Below, in pieces: positions 37,891-47,016 of a DNA stretch of 64,000 nucleotides. The position numbers and the translations under genes are program-made. Each line of letters starts with the position of its first letter. The stretch's first letter is position 1. Location: contig JADJBK010000006.1 in assembly GCA_016703745.1 (NCBI GenBank), positions 1,364,001 to 1,428,000 on the forward strand, written 5' to 3'. A model generated the notes under the pieces. That model saw only the letters and a program-made list of their open reading frames with translations, was not told the DNA's origin and did no database searches. Source of the stretch: Nitrosomonas sp. (GTDB lineage Bacteria; Pseudomonadota; Gammaproteobacteria; Burkholderiales; Nitrosomonadaceae).

Positions 37891-39003
37891 TTAAATGATT
37901 TCGAGCTCGGCGCGTAGCGCACCGGCTGCTTTCAACGCCTGCAGAATCGCCAGCAGATCCTGTGGCGTGGCACCGATTGAGTTTAATGCCTTGACCACTT
38001 CCGCGAGATTCGCCGCACCCGGCAACAGCATCAGATTGCCCTCATCCGAACGGATTTCGATTTGGGATTGCGGCACGACGACCGTCTCTCCCCGCTCCGC
38101 AAAAGGCCCCGGCTGGCTGATAATCGGTTGGGTATTGATGATGACGGACAGATTGCCATGCGCCACGGCGCTGGTTGCCAGCATCACCGCCTGATTCATC
38201 ACGACCGAGCCGGTACGCGCATTGATGATGACTTTCGCCGGACCCTGCGCCGGATTGATTTCCAGATTCTCAATCTGCGAGATGAAAGTTACGCGCTGGC
38301 CGTTGTCCAGCGGTGCCCGTATCTGAATAACACGCCCATCGAGTGCAGTGGCGGTACCTGACGGAAAACGACTGTTGACAGTCTCGACAATCATCCTGAC
38401 AGTCGTAAAATCGGTATCGCGCAATTCCAGATGTATATGCTCGCCCTGACCTAGCATAGTGGGGACAGCACGCTCGACAATCGCGCCCGCACTGATTCGT
38501 CCCGTGCCAAGGTGATTGATCTGTACGCTGCTGCCCGCCGCACCTGCACCGGCGCCACCAACGACAAGATGCCCCTGCGCAACCGCATAAACCTGATTAT
38601 CAATACCTTTCAGCGGCGTCATCAGCAGCGTGCCGCCACGTAGACTCTTGGCATTACCCATCGATGACACGGTCACGTCGATATTCTGCCCCGGTTTAGC
38701 GAATGCTGGCAAATTGGCCGTCACCATGACTGCGGCAATATTGCGCAACTGCATGTTGATTCCCGGCGGCAGATTAACGCCAAGCTGCCCCAGCATGCTG
38801 ACAATACTCTGTACCGAGAATGGCGCCTGCTGCGTCTGGTCACCCGTACCATCGAGCCCCACTACCAGCCCATAGCCGATCAGCTGGTTGTTGCGCACCC
38901 CCTGAATACTGGTGATGTCCTTGATGCGTTCAGCGACCACCAATGATGGTGCCAGTAGCGCACTCAACAAGGCCGCACCCAATAAAATATTACGTAATAT
39001 CAT
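37891..39003 (-). CDS. flgI: Flagellar P-ring protein FlgI
   Basis: Peptidoglycan-ring subunit of the basal body, 370 residues. A signal peptide (MILRNILLGAALLSALLAPSLVVA) is followed by ERIKDITSIQGVRNNQLIGYGLVVGLDGTGDQT, which is near-universal in FlgI. The C-terminus has VVVPQSQIEIRSDEGN and LPGAANLAEVVKALNSIGATPQDLLAILQALKAAGALRAELEII. It is separated from flgH and flgJ by about 10 bases on each side. Confidence 0.97.
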   Translation of the reverse strand: MILRNILLGAALLSALLAPSLVVAERIKDITSIQGVRNNQLIGYGLVVGLDGTGDQTQQAPFSVQSIVSMLGQLGVNLPPGINMQLRNIAAVMVTANLPAFAKPGQNIDVTVSSMGNAKSLRGGTLLMTPLKGIDNQVYAVAQGHLVVGGAGAGAAGSSVQINHLGTGRISAGAIVERAVPTMLGQGEHIHLELRDTDFTTVRMIVETVNSRFPSGTATALDGRVIQIRAPLDNGQRVTFISQIENLEINPAQGPAKVIINARTGSVVMNQAVMLATSAVAHGNLSVIINTQPIISQPGPFAERGETVVVPQSQIEIRSDEGNLMLLPGAANLAEVVKALNSIGATPQDLLAILQALKAAGALRAELEII

Positions 39004-39015
39004 GATAATGCTCGA

Positions 39016-39744
39016 TTAGAATGGCAAAACGGACAGAAAAAAGCGGGACAACCAGCCCATTGTCTGCGCCTCATCCAGATAACCGCTGCCACGATATTCG
39101 AGACGCGCATCCGCAACCTGCACTGAGGACACGGTGTTATTGATGATGTTGATCGGATTGATCACGCCAGACAAGCGGATATACTCATGCCCCTGATTGA
39201 TGCCGACCTGCTTTTCACCACTGACCAGCAGATTGCCATTGGGCAGAAAATCAATCACCGTAACGGCAATCGTACCCGTGAAATTATTGTTACTGGAACT
39301 CGCGCCCTGACCATCAAATTTATTGGTTGACTCCGTTTCCAGCGAAACATCCTGGAAGAGCTTCTTAAGAGGCAATCCCATGAATGCTGGAATCGAGAAT
39401 CCGGTTTCGGACTCACGTTTTACGTTACTGCCCGTTTTCTTGCTCGCATTGGTGCGCTCGTTGAGCGTTACGATAATGGTGTCACCAATGCCGCGCGCAC
39501 GTCGATCCTCGAACAAGGGGATGTAACGCCTCCCGGACTGGTGACTGAACGCTGTCTGATAGATGCTGCCATGCGTTTCTGTTACCGGGAGGGGGCGTGG
39601 AATTTCCGGCCGGATAGTCATCGGTTGCTGCACAGCGGGTTTGGGCGTTATCGCACAGCCCGACACCACCACAACCAGCATAGGCAGCACCAGCCTTGCA
39701 AGATAAAGCTTGCCACGCATATCGGAACAATGTATTGATTTCAT
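39016..39744 (-). CDS. flgH: Flagellar L-ring lipoprotein FlgH
   Basis: Outer-membrane ring subunit, 242 residues from the ATG at 39744; a second ATG at 39720 (MRGKLYLARL) is also possible. The lipobox is VVSGC, so the protein should be lipidated (Lgt is encoded at 10804-11595). The FlgH core is visible in RARGIGDTIIVTLNERTNASKKTGSN, NKFDGQGASSSNNNFTGTIAVTVIDFLPNGNL and VSGEKQVGINQGHEYIRLSGVI. The next gene upstream, flgG, starts after a 34-base gap. Confidence 0.95.
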   Translation of the reverse strand: MKSIHCSDMRGKLYLARLVLPMLVVVVSGCAITPKPAVQQPMTIRPEIPRPLPVTETHGSIYQTAFSHQSGRRYIPLFEDRRARGIGDTIIVTLNERTNASKKTGSNVKRESETGFSIPAFMGLPLKKLFQDVSLETESTNKFDGQGASSSNNNFTGTIAVTVIDFLPNGNLLVSGEKQVGINQGHEYIRLSGVINPINIINNTVSSVQVADARLEYRGSGYLDEAQTMGWLSRFFLSVLPF

Positions 39745-39778
39745 GATGCCCAGAATCACTTCAGGAATAAAATGGCCA

Positions 39779-40561
39779 TTACAGTTGCGCCAGTCTTTGC
39801 AGCATCTGATCCGATGTCTGGATCGAACGGGAATTGATCTCATAGGCACGCTGCGTCTGGATCATTTCGACCAGCTCCTCGACGACATTGACATTGGACG
39901 TTTCTACGAATCCCTGATTCAACAATCCCATGCCATTAGTACCGGCTATACCTGGATTGGCAACGCCGCTGGTTGCGGTTTCCAGATAGAGGTTTTCGCC
40001 AAAGCGTTGTAATCCTGCCGGATTGATAAAACGAGTCAGCTGCAGTGTCCCAACCTGAACGGGTGCAGCGGTTCCGGGCGTCAAAGCTGAAACCGTGCCA
40101 TCGCGCGCAATAGTCATACTCAACGCATCGGGTGGAATGGTAATGCCCGGCTGAACGATAAAACCGCTGGACGTCACCAGCTGCCCGTTTTCATTCGACT
40201 GGAACGCACCATCGCGGGTATAGGCCAGCGTGCCATCCGGCAGCAGAATCTGAAAAAAACCTTCCCCTTGGATCGCGATATCACGCGGATTGTTGGTTTG
40301 CTGCAGATTACCCTGCATGAAAATATTTTCAGTCGCTACCGGCCGCACGCCGGTTCCCAGTTGCAAACCGGATGGTAGACGGGTCTGCTCTGAAGACTGC
40401 GCGCCCGGTTGACGCAAGGTTTGATAAAGCAGGTCCTCGAATACCGGCCGCATCCGTTTGAAGCCATTGGTGCTGACGTTGGCCAGGTTATTGGCAATCA
40501 CATCCATTTTGGTCTGCTGAGCATCCAGACCTGTTTTTGATATCCATAAAGCGCGTGTCAT
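39779..40561 (-). CDS. flgG: Flagellar distal rod protein FlgG
   Basis: Forms the distal rod, 260 residues, the standard length. The N-terminus MTRALWISKTGLDAQQTKMDVIANNLANVSTNGFKRMRPVFEDLLYQ and the C-terminus NVVEELVEMIQTQRAYEINSRSIQTSDQMLQRLAQL are characteristic of FlgG and form the D0/Dc coiled-coil core. It lies in the flgF-flgG-flgH series. Confidence 0.97.
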   Translation of the reverse strand: MTRALWISKTGLDAQQTKMDVIANNLANVSTNGFKRMRPVFEDLLYQTLRQPGAQSSEQTRLPSGLQLGTGVRPVATENIFMQGNLQQTNNPRDIAIQGEGFFQILLPDGTLAYTRDGAFQSNENGQLVTSSGFIVQPGITIPPDALSMTIARDGTVSALTPGTAAPVQVGTLQLTRFINPAGLQRFGENLYLETATSGVANPGIAGTNGMGLLNQGFVETSNVNVVEELVEMIQTQRAYEINSRSIQTSDQMLQRLAQL

Positions 40562-40598
40562 GATATTTTTCCTTTGATCGAAACTGATTGGCTATTCA

Positions 40599-41342
40599 TT
40601 AATTTCTGAGAGTCAGTATTTCACTGGCCTGCTGCGAATTATGCTGCGCGTTTTCCAGCATCTTCATCTGCATGTCAAACTGACGCGCGAGAGTGATCAT
40701 CTTGACCATTTCATGGATCACATTGACGTTGCTGCTTTCCAGGGCACCTTCCACCAATATCACCTTCGGGTCAGCCAGCGCCACTCCACCGTCTTTCAAG
40801 CGAAACAGACCATCATCCCCCCGGATCATTTCCTCAGCGGGTGGATTGACGAGTTTGAGACGGCCCACGATCGACACCGCCGTCACTTTAGGATCATCGG
40901 GAATCACCGAAACCGTGCCATCCTTGGCGACCATGATGCGACTATCAGGTGGAATGGAAATGACGCCACCATCCCCCCTGACATTCTGACCATCACGGGT
41001 CTTTAGCACACCATTGGCATCGATTTGCAGATTGCCATGACGGGTATAGGCTTCTTCACCATTTTCCAGCTGTACCGTAAGCCAGCCTTCGCTTTGTACG
41101 GCCACATCCAGCGATCGGCCCGTGTGCTGGATCGGGCCCGGTCTGAAATCGGAGCCCGTCGTCGTGTCCAATACAAGCGCTCGGGTCGGCAGGCTGTCAC
41201 CATAAACCGGAACCGCACGAAAACTGTCCGTCTGCGCACGGTAGCCGGTAGTCGAAGCATTCGCCAGATTGTGCGAAACGGTTGCCTGCTGTGTCATGGT
41301 ATGCAGCGCACCGGTCATCGCGGTATAAATCATTCGATCCAT
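40599..41342 (-). CDS. flgF: Flagellar proximal rod protein FlgF
   Basis: Proximal rod subunit, 247 residues, the usual FlgF length. It starts MDRMIYTAMTGALHTMTQQATVSHNLANASTTGYRAQ and ends NVNVIHEMVKMITLARQFDMQMKMLENAQHN-SQQASEILTLRN. The central domain is shorter than that of FlgE, consistent with a rod rather than hook component. Confidence 0.95.
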   Translation of the reverse strand: MDRMIYTAMTGALHTMTQQATVSHNLANASTTGYRAQTDSFRAVPVYGDSLPTRALVLDTTTGSDFRPGPIQHTGRSLDVAVQSEGWLTVQLENGEEAYTRHGNLQIDANGVLKTRDGQNVRGDGGVISIPPDSRIMVAKDGTVSVIPDDPKVTAVSIVGRLKLVNPPAEEMIRGDDGLFRLKDGGVALADPKVILVEGALESSNVNVIHEMVKMITLARQFDMQMKMLENAQHNSQQASEILTLRN

Positions 41343-41382
41343 TTTTCAGATCCCTTGTGTGATCGTTATTCAGTTACGCTGT

Positions 41383-42663
41383 TTAAAGATTGACCAGGGT
41401 TTGCAGTACGGCATCCTGCGTCTCTATCGTTTTAGCGTTGGCCTGATAAACCCGTTGTGCGGTGATCAAACCGACCAGTTCCGCAGTCAAATCAACATTG
41501 GATTCTTCCACTGCGGCGGATTGCAGCGAACCCAGCGTACCACTCAATGGCACGCCCACCAGCGGCAGACCGGAATCCGCCGTTTCCAGCCATTGATTGC
41601 GTCCTTGTGGCTTGAGGCCATCTGTATTAGCAAAGCTCGCCAGCACGACCTGCCCCAATGTAATATTCTGACCATTGGTATAGTTACCCTTGATGGTGCC
41701 GTCATCGGACACGTTGAACCCCGCCAGGCGACCCGAGGTGAAGCCGTCCTGACTTAACTTGTTGACGCCGAAGTTACTTCCAAACTGGGTGGAACTGGTC
41801 AGATCAAGCGAGAAATCAAGGGGTGCAGTTGCTCCCCAGTCGGCCCTTCCCAGGTTGGCAGCAATTGCCGGTAAACTTACCGATGCCGTGATCGGCCCGG
41901 TGGGTGCAGTCAATGCGCCATTGGTATCAAATTTCATTTCCAATGAAGACAAGCCGCCCAGTGTCACGCCAACTGGCTGTCCTGTTATGGCATCCGTCGC
42001 GCCATCCACGGCGGCAAAAACACTCCAGGTTGCCGGTGCAGTTTTCTGAAAGAACAGTGTCAGTGTGTGCGAATTGCCCAGGCTGTCAAAAATTGCGCCA
42101 GAAGTGGAACTGGCATACGTCGCTGGATTGGTGGCATTAAATATCGGCAATGGCGTTGGCACATCGGTACGAGAGTCCAGATTGACGCCTGCGGCAAATT
42201 TGCTGGTGGCTTGTGGTGTCAGTTCAGCGGTGGATAATTGCAGGTTGGTCGGGGCATCGGCAATAATCTGACCTGATTGATTGGCGGTAAATCCAGTAAC
42301 GTTCAAGTTATCCGCATTCACCAGAAAACCATTGCTGTCCAGATGGAACTGGCCATTACGGCTGTAGCTAATTGCGCCATTGTCGCTCATACGGAAAAAC
42401 CCACCACCGACAATGGCAATATCCAGCGGATTGCTGGAATTGCTGATATTGCCCTGTGAGAATTGCTGGGCAATTGTCGTTACCTGTGTACCAATCCCGA
42501 CCTGGTTGCCACCCGCGCCGCCAAGCGAATTGGCGAAAACATCGCTGAACTGCGCATGCGACTGTTTAAACCCGACCACATTGGCATTGGCGATATTATT
42601 ACCCACCACGTCCAGATTAGTTGACGCTGCTTTTAACCCACTTAAACCGTGCTGAAATCCCAT
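41383..42663 (-). CDS. flgE: Flagellar hook protein FlgE
   Basis: Hook subunit of 426 residues. The N-terminus MGFQHGLSGLKAASTNLDVVGNNIANANVVGFKQS and the C-terminus VDLTAELVGLITAQRVYQANAKTIETQDAVLQTLVNL form the D0 core. D1/D2 surface domains lie in the middle (VGIGTQVTTIAQQFSQGNISNS; LGRADWGATAPLDFSLDLT). It lies directly downstream of the hook-cap gene flgD. Confidence 0.96.
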   Translation of the reverse strand: MGFQHGLSGLKAASTNLDVVGNNIANANVVGFKQSHAQFSDVFANSLGGAGGNQVGIGTQVTTIAQQFSQGNISNSSNPLDIAIVGGGFFRMSDNGAISYSRNGQFHLDSNGFLVNADNLNVTGFTANQSGQIIADAPTNLQLSTAELTPQATSKFAAGVNLDSRTDVPTPLPIFNATNPATYASSTSGAIFDSLGNSHTLTLFFQKTAPATWSVFAAVDGATDAITGQPVGVTLGGLSSLEMKFDTNGALTAPTGPITASVSLPAIAANLGRADWGATAPLDFSLDLTSSTQFGSNFGVNKLSQDGFTSGRLAGFNVSDDGTIKGNYTNGQNITLGQVVLASFANTDGLKPQGRNQWLETADSGLPLVGVPLSGTLGSLQSAAVEESNVDLTAELVGLITAQRVYQANAKTIETQDAVLQTLVNL

Positions 42664-42679
42664 AATCTACACTCCTCTC

Positions 42680-43354
42680 CTAGAATATCTTTTTAATGTC
42701 ATTCATCCCGGCGAAACCCAGTTCACCCACGTCCAGCAATGCACCATCCTTGCCCGGCCCGGCACTGTTAACCGTGCCAAAAGCCAGCGTGGCAGCAGTC
42801 ACTGCATTCTCGCCGCGTACCGCCTTCACTGAAAAACTGTAGCGACCATCAGCGGCCTGGGCACCGTCATTGGTTAGACCATCCCAGACAAACGTATTGA
42901 CCCCCAGTGACTGTGCCGCCAGATCAATATCACGCACTGCGATACCGGCCGCATCCTTAACAGTCACCACGACTTTATCGGCAGGTTCCGCCAGTTCAAA
43001 ACCACCAATTCCCGCGCTCTTCTCAACCTGCATGGCGGTGCCGGGAATCAATACGCCGCGCCCGATCATGGCTGCTGCTTCAAATGAGCTACGAGCGTCT
43101 GTATTCGCTACCAGCTTTTCCAGCGTGGCATTGAGTTTGTCGATGCCGCTGACGGTGCTGATTTGCGCCAGTTGGCTGGTTACTTCGGCGTTATCCATCG
43201 GGCTTAATGGATCCTGATTCTGCATCTGCGTTACCAACAGTTTCAGAAAACGCTCTTGCGGATCCTCCTCATTTTTGCGCACCGCCGTCAAACTCTCTCC
43301 CTTGCTGTTCAGTAACGGCGAAATGCTGGAATTTACGTTTGCTGCCTGACTCAT
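42680..43354 (-). CDS. flgD: Flagellar hook-capping scaffold protein FlgD
   Basis: Guides hook assembly at the tip, 224 residues. The N-terminal part contains FLKLLVTQMQNQDPLSPMDNAEVTSQLAQISTVSGIDKLN, the signature of FlgD. The rest holds Tudor/FnIII-like domains with FVWDGLTNDGAQAADGRYSFSV. It is spaced 11 bases after flgC, and GGAGAA lies close before its ATG. Confidence 0.95.
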   Translation of the reverse strand: MSQAANVNSSISPLLNSKGESLTAVRKNEEDPQERFLKLLVTQMQNQDPLSPMDNAEVTSQLAQISTVSGIDKLNATLEKLVANTDARSSFEAAAMIGRGVLIPGTAMQVEKSAGIGGFELAEPADKVVVTVKDAAGIAVRDIDLAAQSLGVNTFVWDGLTNDGAQAADGRYSFSVKAVRGENAVTAATLAFGTVNSAGPGKDGALLDVGELGFAGMNDIKKIF

Positions 43355-43365
43355 GGTGATTCTCC

Positions 43366-43767
43366 TTATTGACCGATCGAAAGTGTTTTCTGCAACAATG
43401 TCTTGGTGGTATTCATCATGTCCACACTATTTTGATAGGAGCGTGATGCTGACATCATGTTGACCATCTCGTCGATTGCATTGACATTGGGAGACGTGAC
43501 ATACCCTTTCTCATCCGCCATCGGATGCTTGGGGTCATACGTCACCTTCATTGGCGAGGGGTCGTGCACCACACCCGCCACTTTGACGCCCTTGGCGGTC
43601 TCATTAACATCAATGGTTTTGAAAACAACCTGCCGCGCGCGATAAGCTTCGCCAGTAGAACTGGTTACGCTGTCCGCATTGGCGAGATTACTGGCCACCA
43701 CGTTCAACCGTTGCGATTGCGCCGCCATGGATGAGCCTGCAATATTGAAAATACTGAATAAAGACAT
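43366..43767 (-). CDS. flgC: Flagellar proximal rod protein FlgC
   Basis: Rod protein of 133 residues, normal length. MSLFSIFNIAGSSMAAQSQRLNVVASNLANADSVTSSTGEAYRARQVVF is the FlgC N-terminus, and GYVTSPNVNAIDEMVNMMSASRSYQNSVDMMNTTKTLLQKTLSIGQ the C-terminus. It follows flgB after 2 bases. Confidence 0.96.
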   Translation of the reverse strand: MSLFSIFNIAGSSMAAQSQRLNVVASNLANADSVTSSTGEAYRARQVVFKTIDVNETAKGVKVAGVVHDPSPMKVTYDPKHPMADEKGYVTSPNVNAIDEMVNMMSASRSYQNSVDMMNTTKTLLQKTLSIGQ

Positions 43768-43769
43768 GA

Positions 43770-44180
43770 TTAACTCCCCTCCCGGATGGCAGACAACAGA
43801 CCTCTAATCTGGCCGCTGATAAAAGTCAGGCCAGCGTCATAGCGCAGCGCATTGTCAGCAAACTGCATGCGTTCGGCATCCATATCCACGGTATTGCCAT
43901 CCACACTCGGTTGTTGTGGAATACGATACTGCGCCTGCGAAGAGCCAATCGAGCGAAAACTTGAAGGATTAATATGTTTTGCTGAAGTTGCCTGCAATCC
44001 AACATTCATCTGATTAGGAGCGAACGAATTTTGCAATGCCCTGGAAAAATCAAAATCTCTGGCCTTGAAACCAGGTGTATCTGCATTGGCGATATTACTC
44101 GCCAGCAACGTCTGCCTGGCCGATCTCATATTTAAAGCCTTTTGATGAAAACCAAGCATATTGTCGAGCTTGCTGATCAT
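43770..44180 (-). CDS. flgB: Flagellar proximal rod protein FlgB
   Basis: First gene of the rod/hook operon. The ATG at 44180 (MISKLDNMLGFHQKALNMRS, 136 residues) is fixed by GGAGGAAATT immediately upstream; the in-frame extension to 44255 is not credible. The family motif RQTLLASNIANADTPGFKARDFDF is present and the C-terminus ends with the helix PSVDGNTVDMDAERMQFADNALRYDAGLTFISGQIRGLLSAIREG. A -24/-12 type promoter lies 35 bases upstream. flgA and flgM, often near flgB, are not present; an insertion-sequence block starts 278 bases upstream. Confidence 0.96.
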   Translation of the reverse strand: MISKLDNMLGFHQKALNMRSARQTLLASNIANADTPGFKARDFDFSRALQNSFAPNQMNVGLQATSAKHINPSSFRSIGSSQAQYRIPQQPSVDGNTVDMDAERMQFADNALRYDAGLTFISGQIRGLLSAIREGS

Positions 44181-44214
44181 AATTTCCTCCTGTTGTATGG
44201 TTACAAACAATACA

Positions 44215-44230
44215 TGCATTAACCATGCCA
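44215..44230 (-). promoter_or_regulatory. Candidate sigma-54 (-24/-12) promoter for flgB operon
   Basis: On the minus strand the sequence reads TGGCATGGTTAATGCA. The GG and GC doublets are exactly 12 bases apart, and the match to TGGCACG-N4-TTGCA is good. Transcription would start about 24 bases before the flgB ATG, giving a short leader that still contains GGAGG. This is inferred from pattern only; many beta/gammaproteobacteria instead drive flgB with sigma-70 and FlhDC. Confidence 0.45.
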
Positions 44231-44333
44231 ACTTTCTGCCAACCTGAATTGCCATTGATTGTTAGAAGAAATACACAATCCGCCCCCAATTCCCTTTTTA
44301 GCTCTGTTCTTGAGGCAATGCCATGCGCCATAG

Positions 44334-44379
44334 GCGGCAAAAATTGTCGCAAGCGGCAAAAATTGCCCTGCAAAAATTT
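44334..44379. repeat. Short direct repeats upstream of flgB (GCGGCAAAAATTG)
   Basis: GCGGCAAAAATTG occurs at 44334-44346 and again at 44353-44365. A partial third copy, CTGCAAAAATTT, lies at 44368-44379. The copies are spaced 19 and about 16 bases apart. They lie about 155-200 bases upstream of the flgB start and 105-165 bases upstream of the -24/-12 element, where an activator site would be expected. No regulator is named from the sequence. Confidence 0.5.
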
Positions 44380-44517
44380 ACTTTTGATAACCCCGGATAA
44401 TCAGATGAAGAAATATCTGTCACTACTCACCAGTCAAACGTGTAACCGTCCAACGTAATGTGGCTACACTAAACCGGACACATTCCTTAAAATAACTGAA
44501 AGAAGGAGTGTATTTAA

Positions 44518-44814
44518 ATGAACCAAGAAAAACCCAAAGTCTATACAGCTGAATTTAGGGAGTCATCGGTAAAGTTGGCCATTGAATCGGATAAACCGGT
44601 AGCCCAAACCGCCCGGGATATTGGTGTGAATGAAAACACCTTGCATACCTGGATCAATAAATACAGTCGACCGGTTGATAACATAAAGGCAGTGCGCACT
44701 GACGAACATCTCTATGAAGAGTTAAAGCGACTGAAAAAAGAGGTTGTCCGGCTGACAGATGAGCGCGACCTATTAAAAAAGGCTGCCGCGTACTTTGCCA
44801 AGGAGCAACGGTGA
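44518..44814 (+). CDS. IS3-family transposase OrfA
   Basis: A 98-residue OrfA with an N-terminal helix-turn-helix (FRESSVKLAIESDKPVAQTARDIGVNENTLHTWINKY) and a leucine-zipper region (LYEELKRLKKEVVRLTDERDLLKKAAAYFAKEQR). Its TGA overlaps the GTG start of orfB by 4 bases. GAAGGAG precedes the ATG. It is intact, but its orfB partner is broken. Confidence 0.92.
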   Translation: MNQEKPKVYTAEFRESSVKLAIESDKPVAQTARDIGVNENTLHTWINKYSRPVDNIKAVRTDEHLYEELKRLKKEVVRLTDERDLLKKAAAYFAKEQR

Positions 44815-45396
44815 AGTACGCCTGGATTAAACAGCATCGGGGTAAATTCGCCGTATTATCGATGTGCCGGTTTTTACAGGTCTCACAGAGTGCTTACTAT
44901 GATTGGCTGCATCGAATTCCTTCATTCAGGGAACGAGAAGATGAGCAATTCAGCGGTATTGTAAAAAAGTATTTAAAAAAAGCCGGAATACATACGGCAC
45001 CCACCGTCTCAAAATAGCTATGTTTCACCAGGGCCGATCCGTGGGGCGGCGACGAATAAGCCGGTTAATGAAGGAAGCCGGACTGGCCTGTAAAACCAAA
45101 CGTCGATTTAAAACCACTACCAATTCAAAACATGAATTGCCGATTGCACCTGATTATTTGGATCGTCAGTTCTCCATAGATCAGACAAATCAGGTGTATG
45201 TGGGCAATATCACTTATATTCATACCCTGGAAGGCTGGCTGTATCTGGCGGTCGTGATCGACTTGTTCTCCCGTCAGGTCGTTGGCTGGTCAATGGCCGC
45301 GCATATGAAAACACAATTAGTCAATGATGCGTTCCAGATGGCTATTTGGAAACGCAAACCCGGCAAAGGCTTGTTATGGCATACCGATCGGGGTAG
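44811..45396 (+). pseudogene. IS3-1 transposase OrfB, first part (frameshifted, then interrupted)
   Basis: It begins at GTG 44811 with KYAWIKQHRGKFAVLSMCRFLQVSQSAYYDWL, typical of the IS3 OrfB start. The frame breaks at the A7 run at 44975-44981. One base more restores KSRNTYGTHRLKIAMFHQGRSVG, read on from 45020 in another frame. The first catalytic-region motif (IDQTNQVYVGNITYI) and AVVIDLFSRQVVGWSM follow, up to WHTDRG at the IS21 insertion after 45396. Confidence 0.9.
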
Positions 45397-45495
45397 TATT
45401 AGACGACAATTAACCTGTCCGGTCAGGCGACAATTATCTTGACCGGTTGAGTGAAAGTATCAGTATGAGTTCTTTTCTATATAAGGAGAAAGAAC

Positions 45496-47016
45496 TTGCC
45501 TGGAAAACATATCACTCATCAACAGGAAGCTATTTATATGAAGAATCGTCAGATAGGGCATGGTCAGGAGACAGCGGCTGCGAAAGCGGGGGTAAGTATC
45601 CGCAGTGGCCGCAGGATTGAGAAGGGTGTGCGGGTGGAGAAGTCGCAACGGCAGTGGCGCACGCGCCAGGATCCTTTTGAGCTGGTTTGGGAGACCGAAT
45701 TGGTTCCATTGCTGCACGGGGAACCTGAACTGACCGGGACTACGCTTTGGGAGTACCTGGATGATCGATATCCCAGCCAATACCCGGAGAAATTGCTCAG
45801 AAGCTTGCAGCGCCGTGTAAAACACTGGCGGGCAACGCAAGGTCCCGGTAAGGCGGTCATGTTTTGCCAGTCGGTGCCTGCCGGGCACCAGGGGTTGTCC
45901 GATTTTACCTGGCCGCGCACGGCAATTACGATTGCAGGCAAACCATTTGATCACCTGCTGTATCAGTTTCGTCTGGCTTATAGTCATTGGCGCGCGGTTC
46001 ATATCATCCGGGGCGGGGAAAGTTATAGTGCATTGGCCGATGGATTGCAGACCGCCTTGCATAAACTGGGCGGCGTGCCCAGGGAACATCGCACCGACAG
46101 TCTGAGTGCCGCTTACGTCAATGCGAGCCAAAAACAAGAACTCACGCAATCTTATGCGGCGCTGTGTCAACACTACGGCATGAAGCCTACGGTCAATAAC
46201 CTGGGCGTCAGTCATGAAAATGGCGCCGTAGAAAATGCCCATGGTTCGCTCAAACACCGGATTGAGCAGGCGATCAAACTGCGGGGATCTGCGGATTTCG
46301 ACAGTGTGGGCGCCTACCACCGTTTTCTTGAACGGATCGTCGATAAACTCAATCTGCGCTGCAGGGGGCGATTGGCGGAAGAGCAATCGCATCTCCAGCC
46401 ACTGCCACGCTACCGCTTCATGGACTTCAGTGAACTGACCGTCAAAGCGACCACCAGTAGCACCATAGCGGTCAAACGGGGACTCTACAGTGTGCCATCC
46501 AGACTCATTGGCGAGAACATCCGGGTTCATCTCTATCACGATCGTCTGGAATGCTTTGTCGGCCAAACACCGGTCATTATATTACCGCGCGCGTATCCGA
46601 AAACGCCGGAAGGACGCGCCCGGCGCATCGATTACCGTCATGTGATTCATGCATTGGCGGCAAAGCCACAAGCCTTTCGCTTTTCCCGGCTGCGGGATGA
46701 TCTGTTGCCAACGCCACAGTATCACCAGCTGTGGGCGCGGGTACAACAACAATTTGATCCCGGACTCGCTTGCAAATGGATGGTATCGGTGCTGCGTTTT
46801 GCCTACGACTATGATTGCGAGAGCCAGTTGGCCGCTGAATTGTTGCAACAACATCCGCTACCTGAACTGCAAACACTGCAAAAGCGATTTCTGCGGCAGC
46901 ATGCGCCGCAGCCGGACATCCCAATTAAACAACACACTGCGGATACCTACGATCAACTCCTCAGCGGAAACTGGGCAACACAAGGAGGCAGCTCATGTCT
47001 GAATCGCTCCCACTGA
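45496..47016 (+). CDS. istA: IS21-family transposase IstA (copy 1)
   Basis: DDE transposase of 506 residues. I take TTG at 45496, preceded by AAGGAG; an ATG at 45538 is the alternative. An N-terminal DNA-binding region (KAGVSIRSGRRIEKG) precedes the integrase core, which begins near residue 135 (FDHLLYQFRLAYSHWRAVHIIRGG). The last catalytic Glu lies in NNLGVSHENGAVENAHGSLKHRIEQ. It overlaps istB by 22 bases. It differs from the copy at 54892-56412 at 12 amino-acid positions by my comparison. Confidence 0.94.
   Translation: MPGKHITHQQEAIYMKNRQIGHGQETAAAKAGVSIRSGRRIEKGVRVEKSQRQWRTRQDPFELVWETELVPLLHGEPELTGTTLWEYLDDRYPSQYPEKLLRSLQRRVKHWRATQGPGKAVMFCQSVPAGHQGLSDFTWPRTAITIAGKPFDHLLYQFRLAYSHWRAVHIIRGGESYSALADGLQTALHKLGGVPREHRTDSLSAAYVNASQKQELTQSYAALCQHYGMKPTVNNLGVSHENGAVENAHGSLKHRIEQAIKLRGSADFDSVGAYHRFLERIVDKLNLRCRGRLAEEQSHLQPLPRYRFMDFSELTVKATTSSTIAVKRGLYSVPSRLIGENIRVHLYHDRLECFVGQTPVIILPRAYPKTPEGRARRIDYRHVIHALAAKPQAFRFSRLRDDLLPTPQYHQLWARVQQQFDPGLACKWMVSVLRFAYDYDCESQLAAELLQQHPLPELQTLQKRFLRQHAPQPDIPIKQHTADTYDQLLSGNWATQGGSSCLNRSH

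Noticed and set aside
45460..46566. A 368-codon open frame on the minus strand opposite istA (and its mirror at 55342-56448)
   Set aside because: It is antisense to a well-supported transposase gene, has no ribosome site and its translation has no domain pattern; it is a by-product of the istA codon usage.
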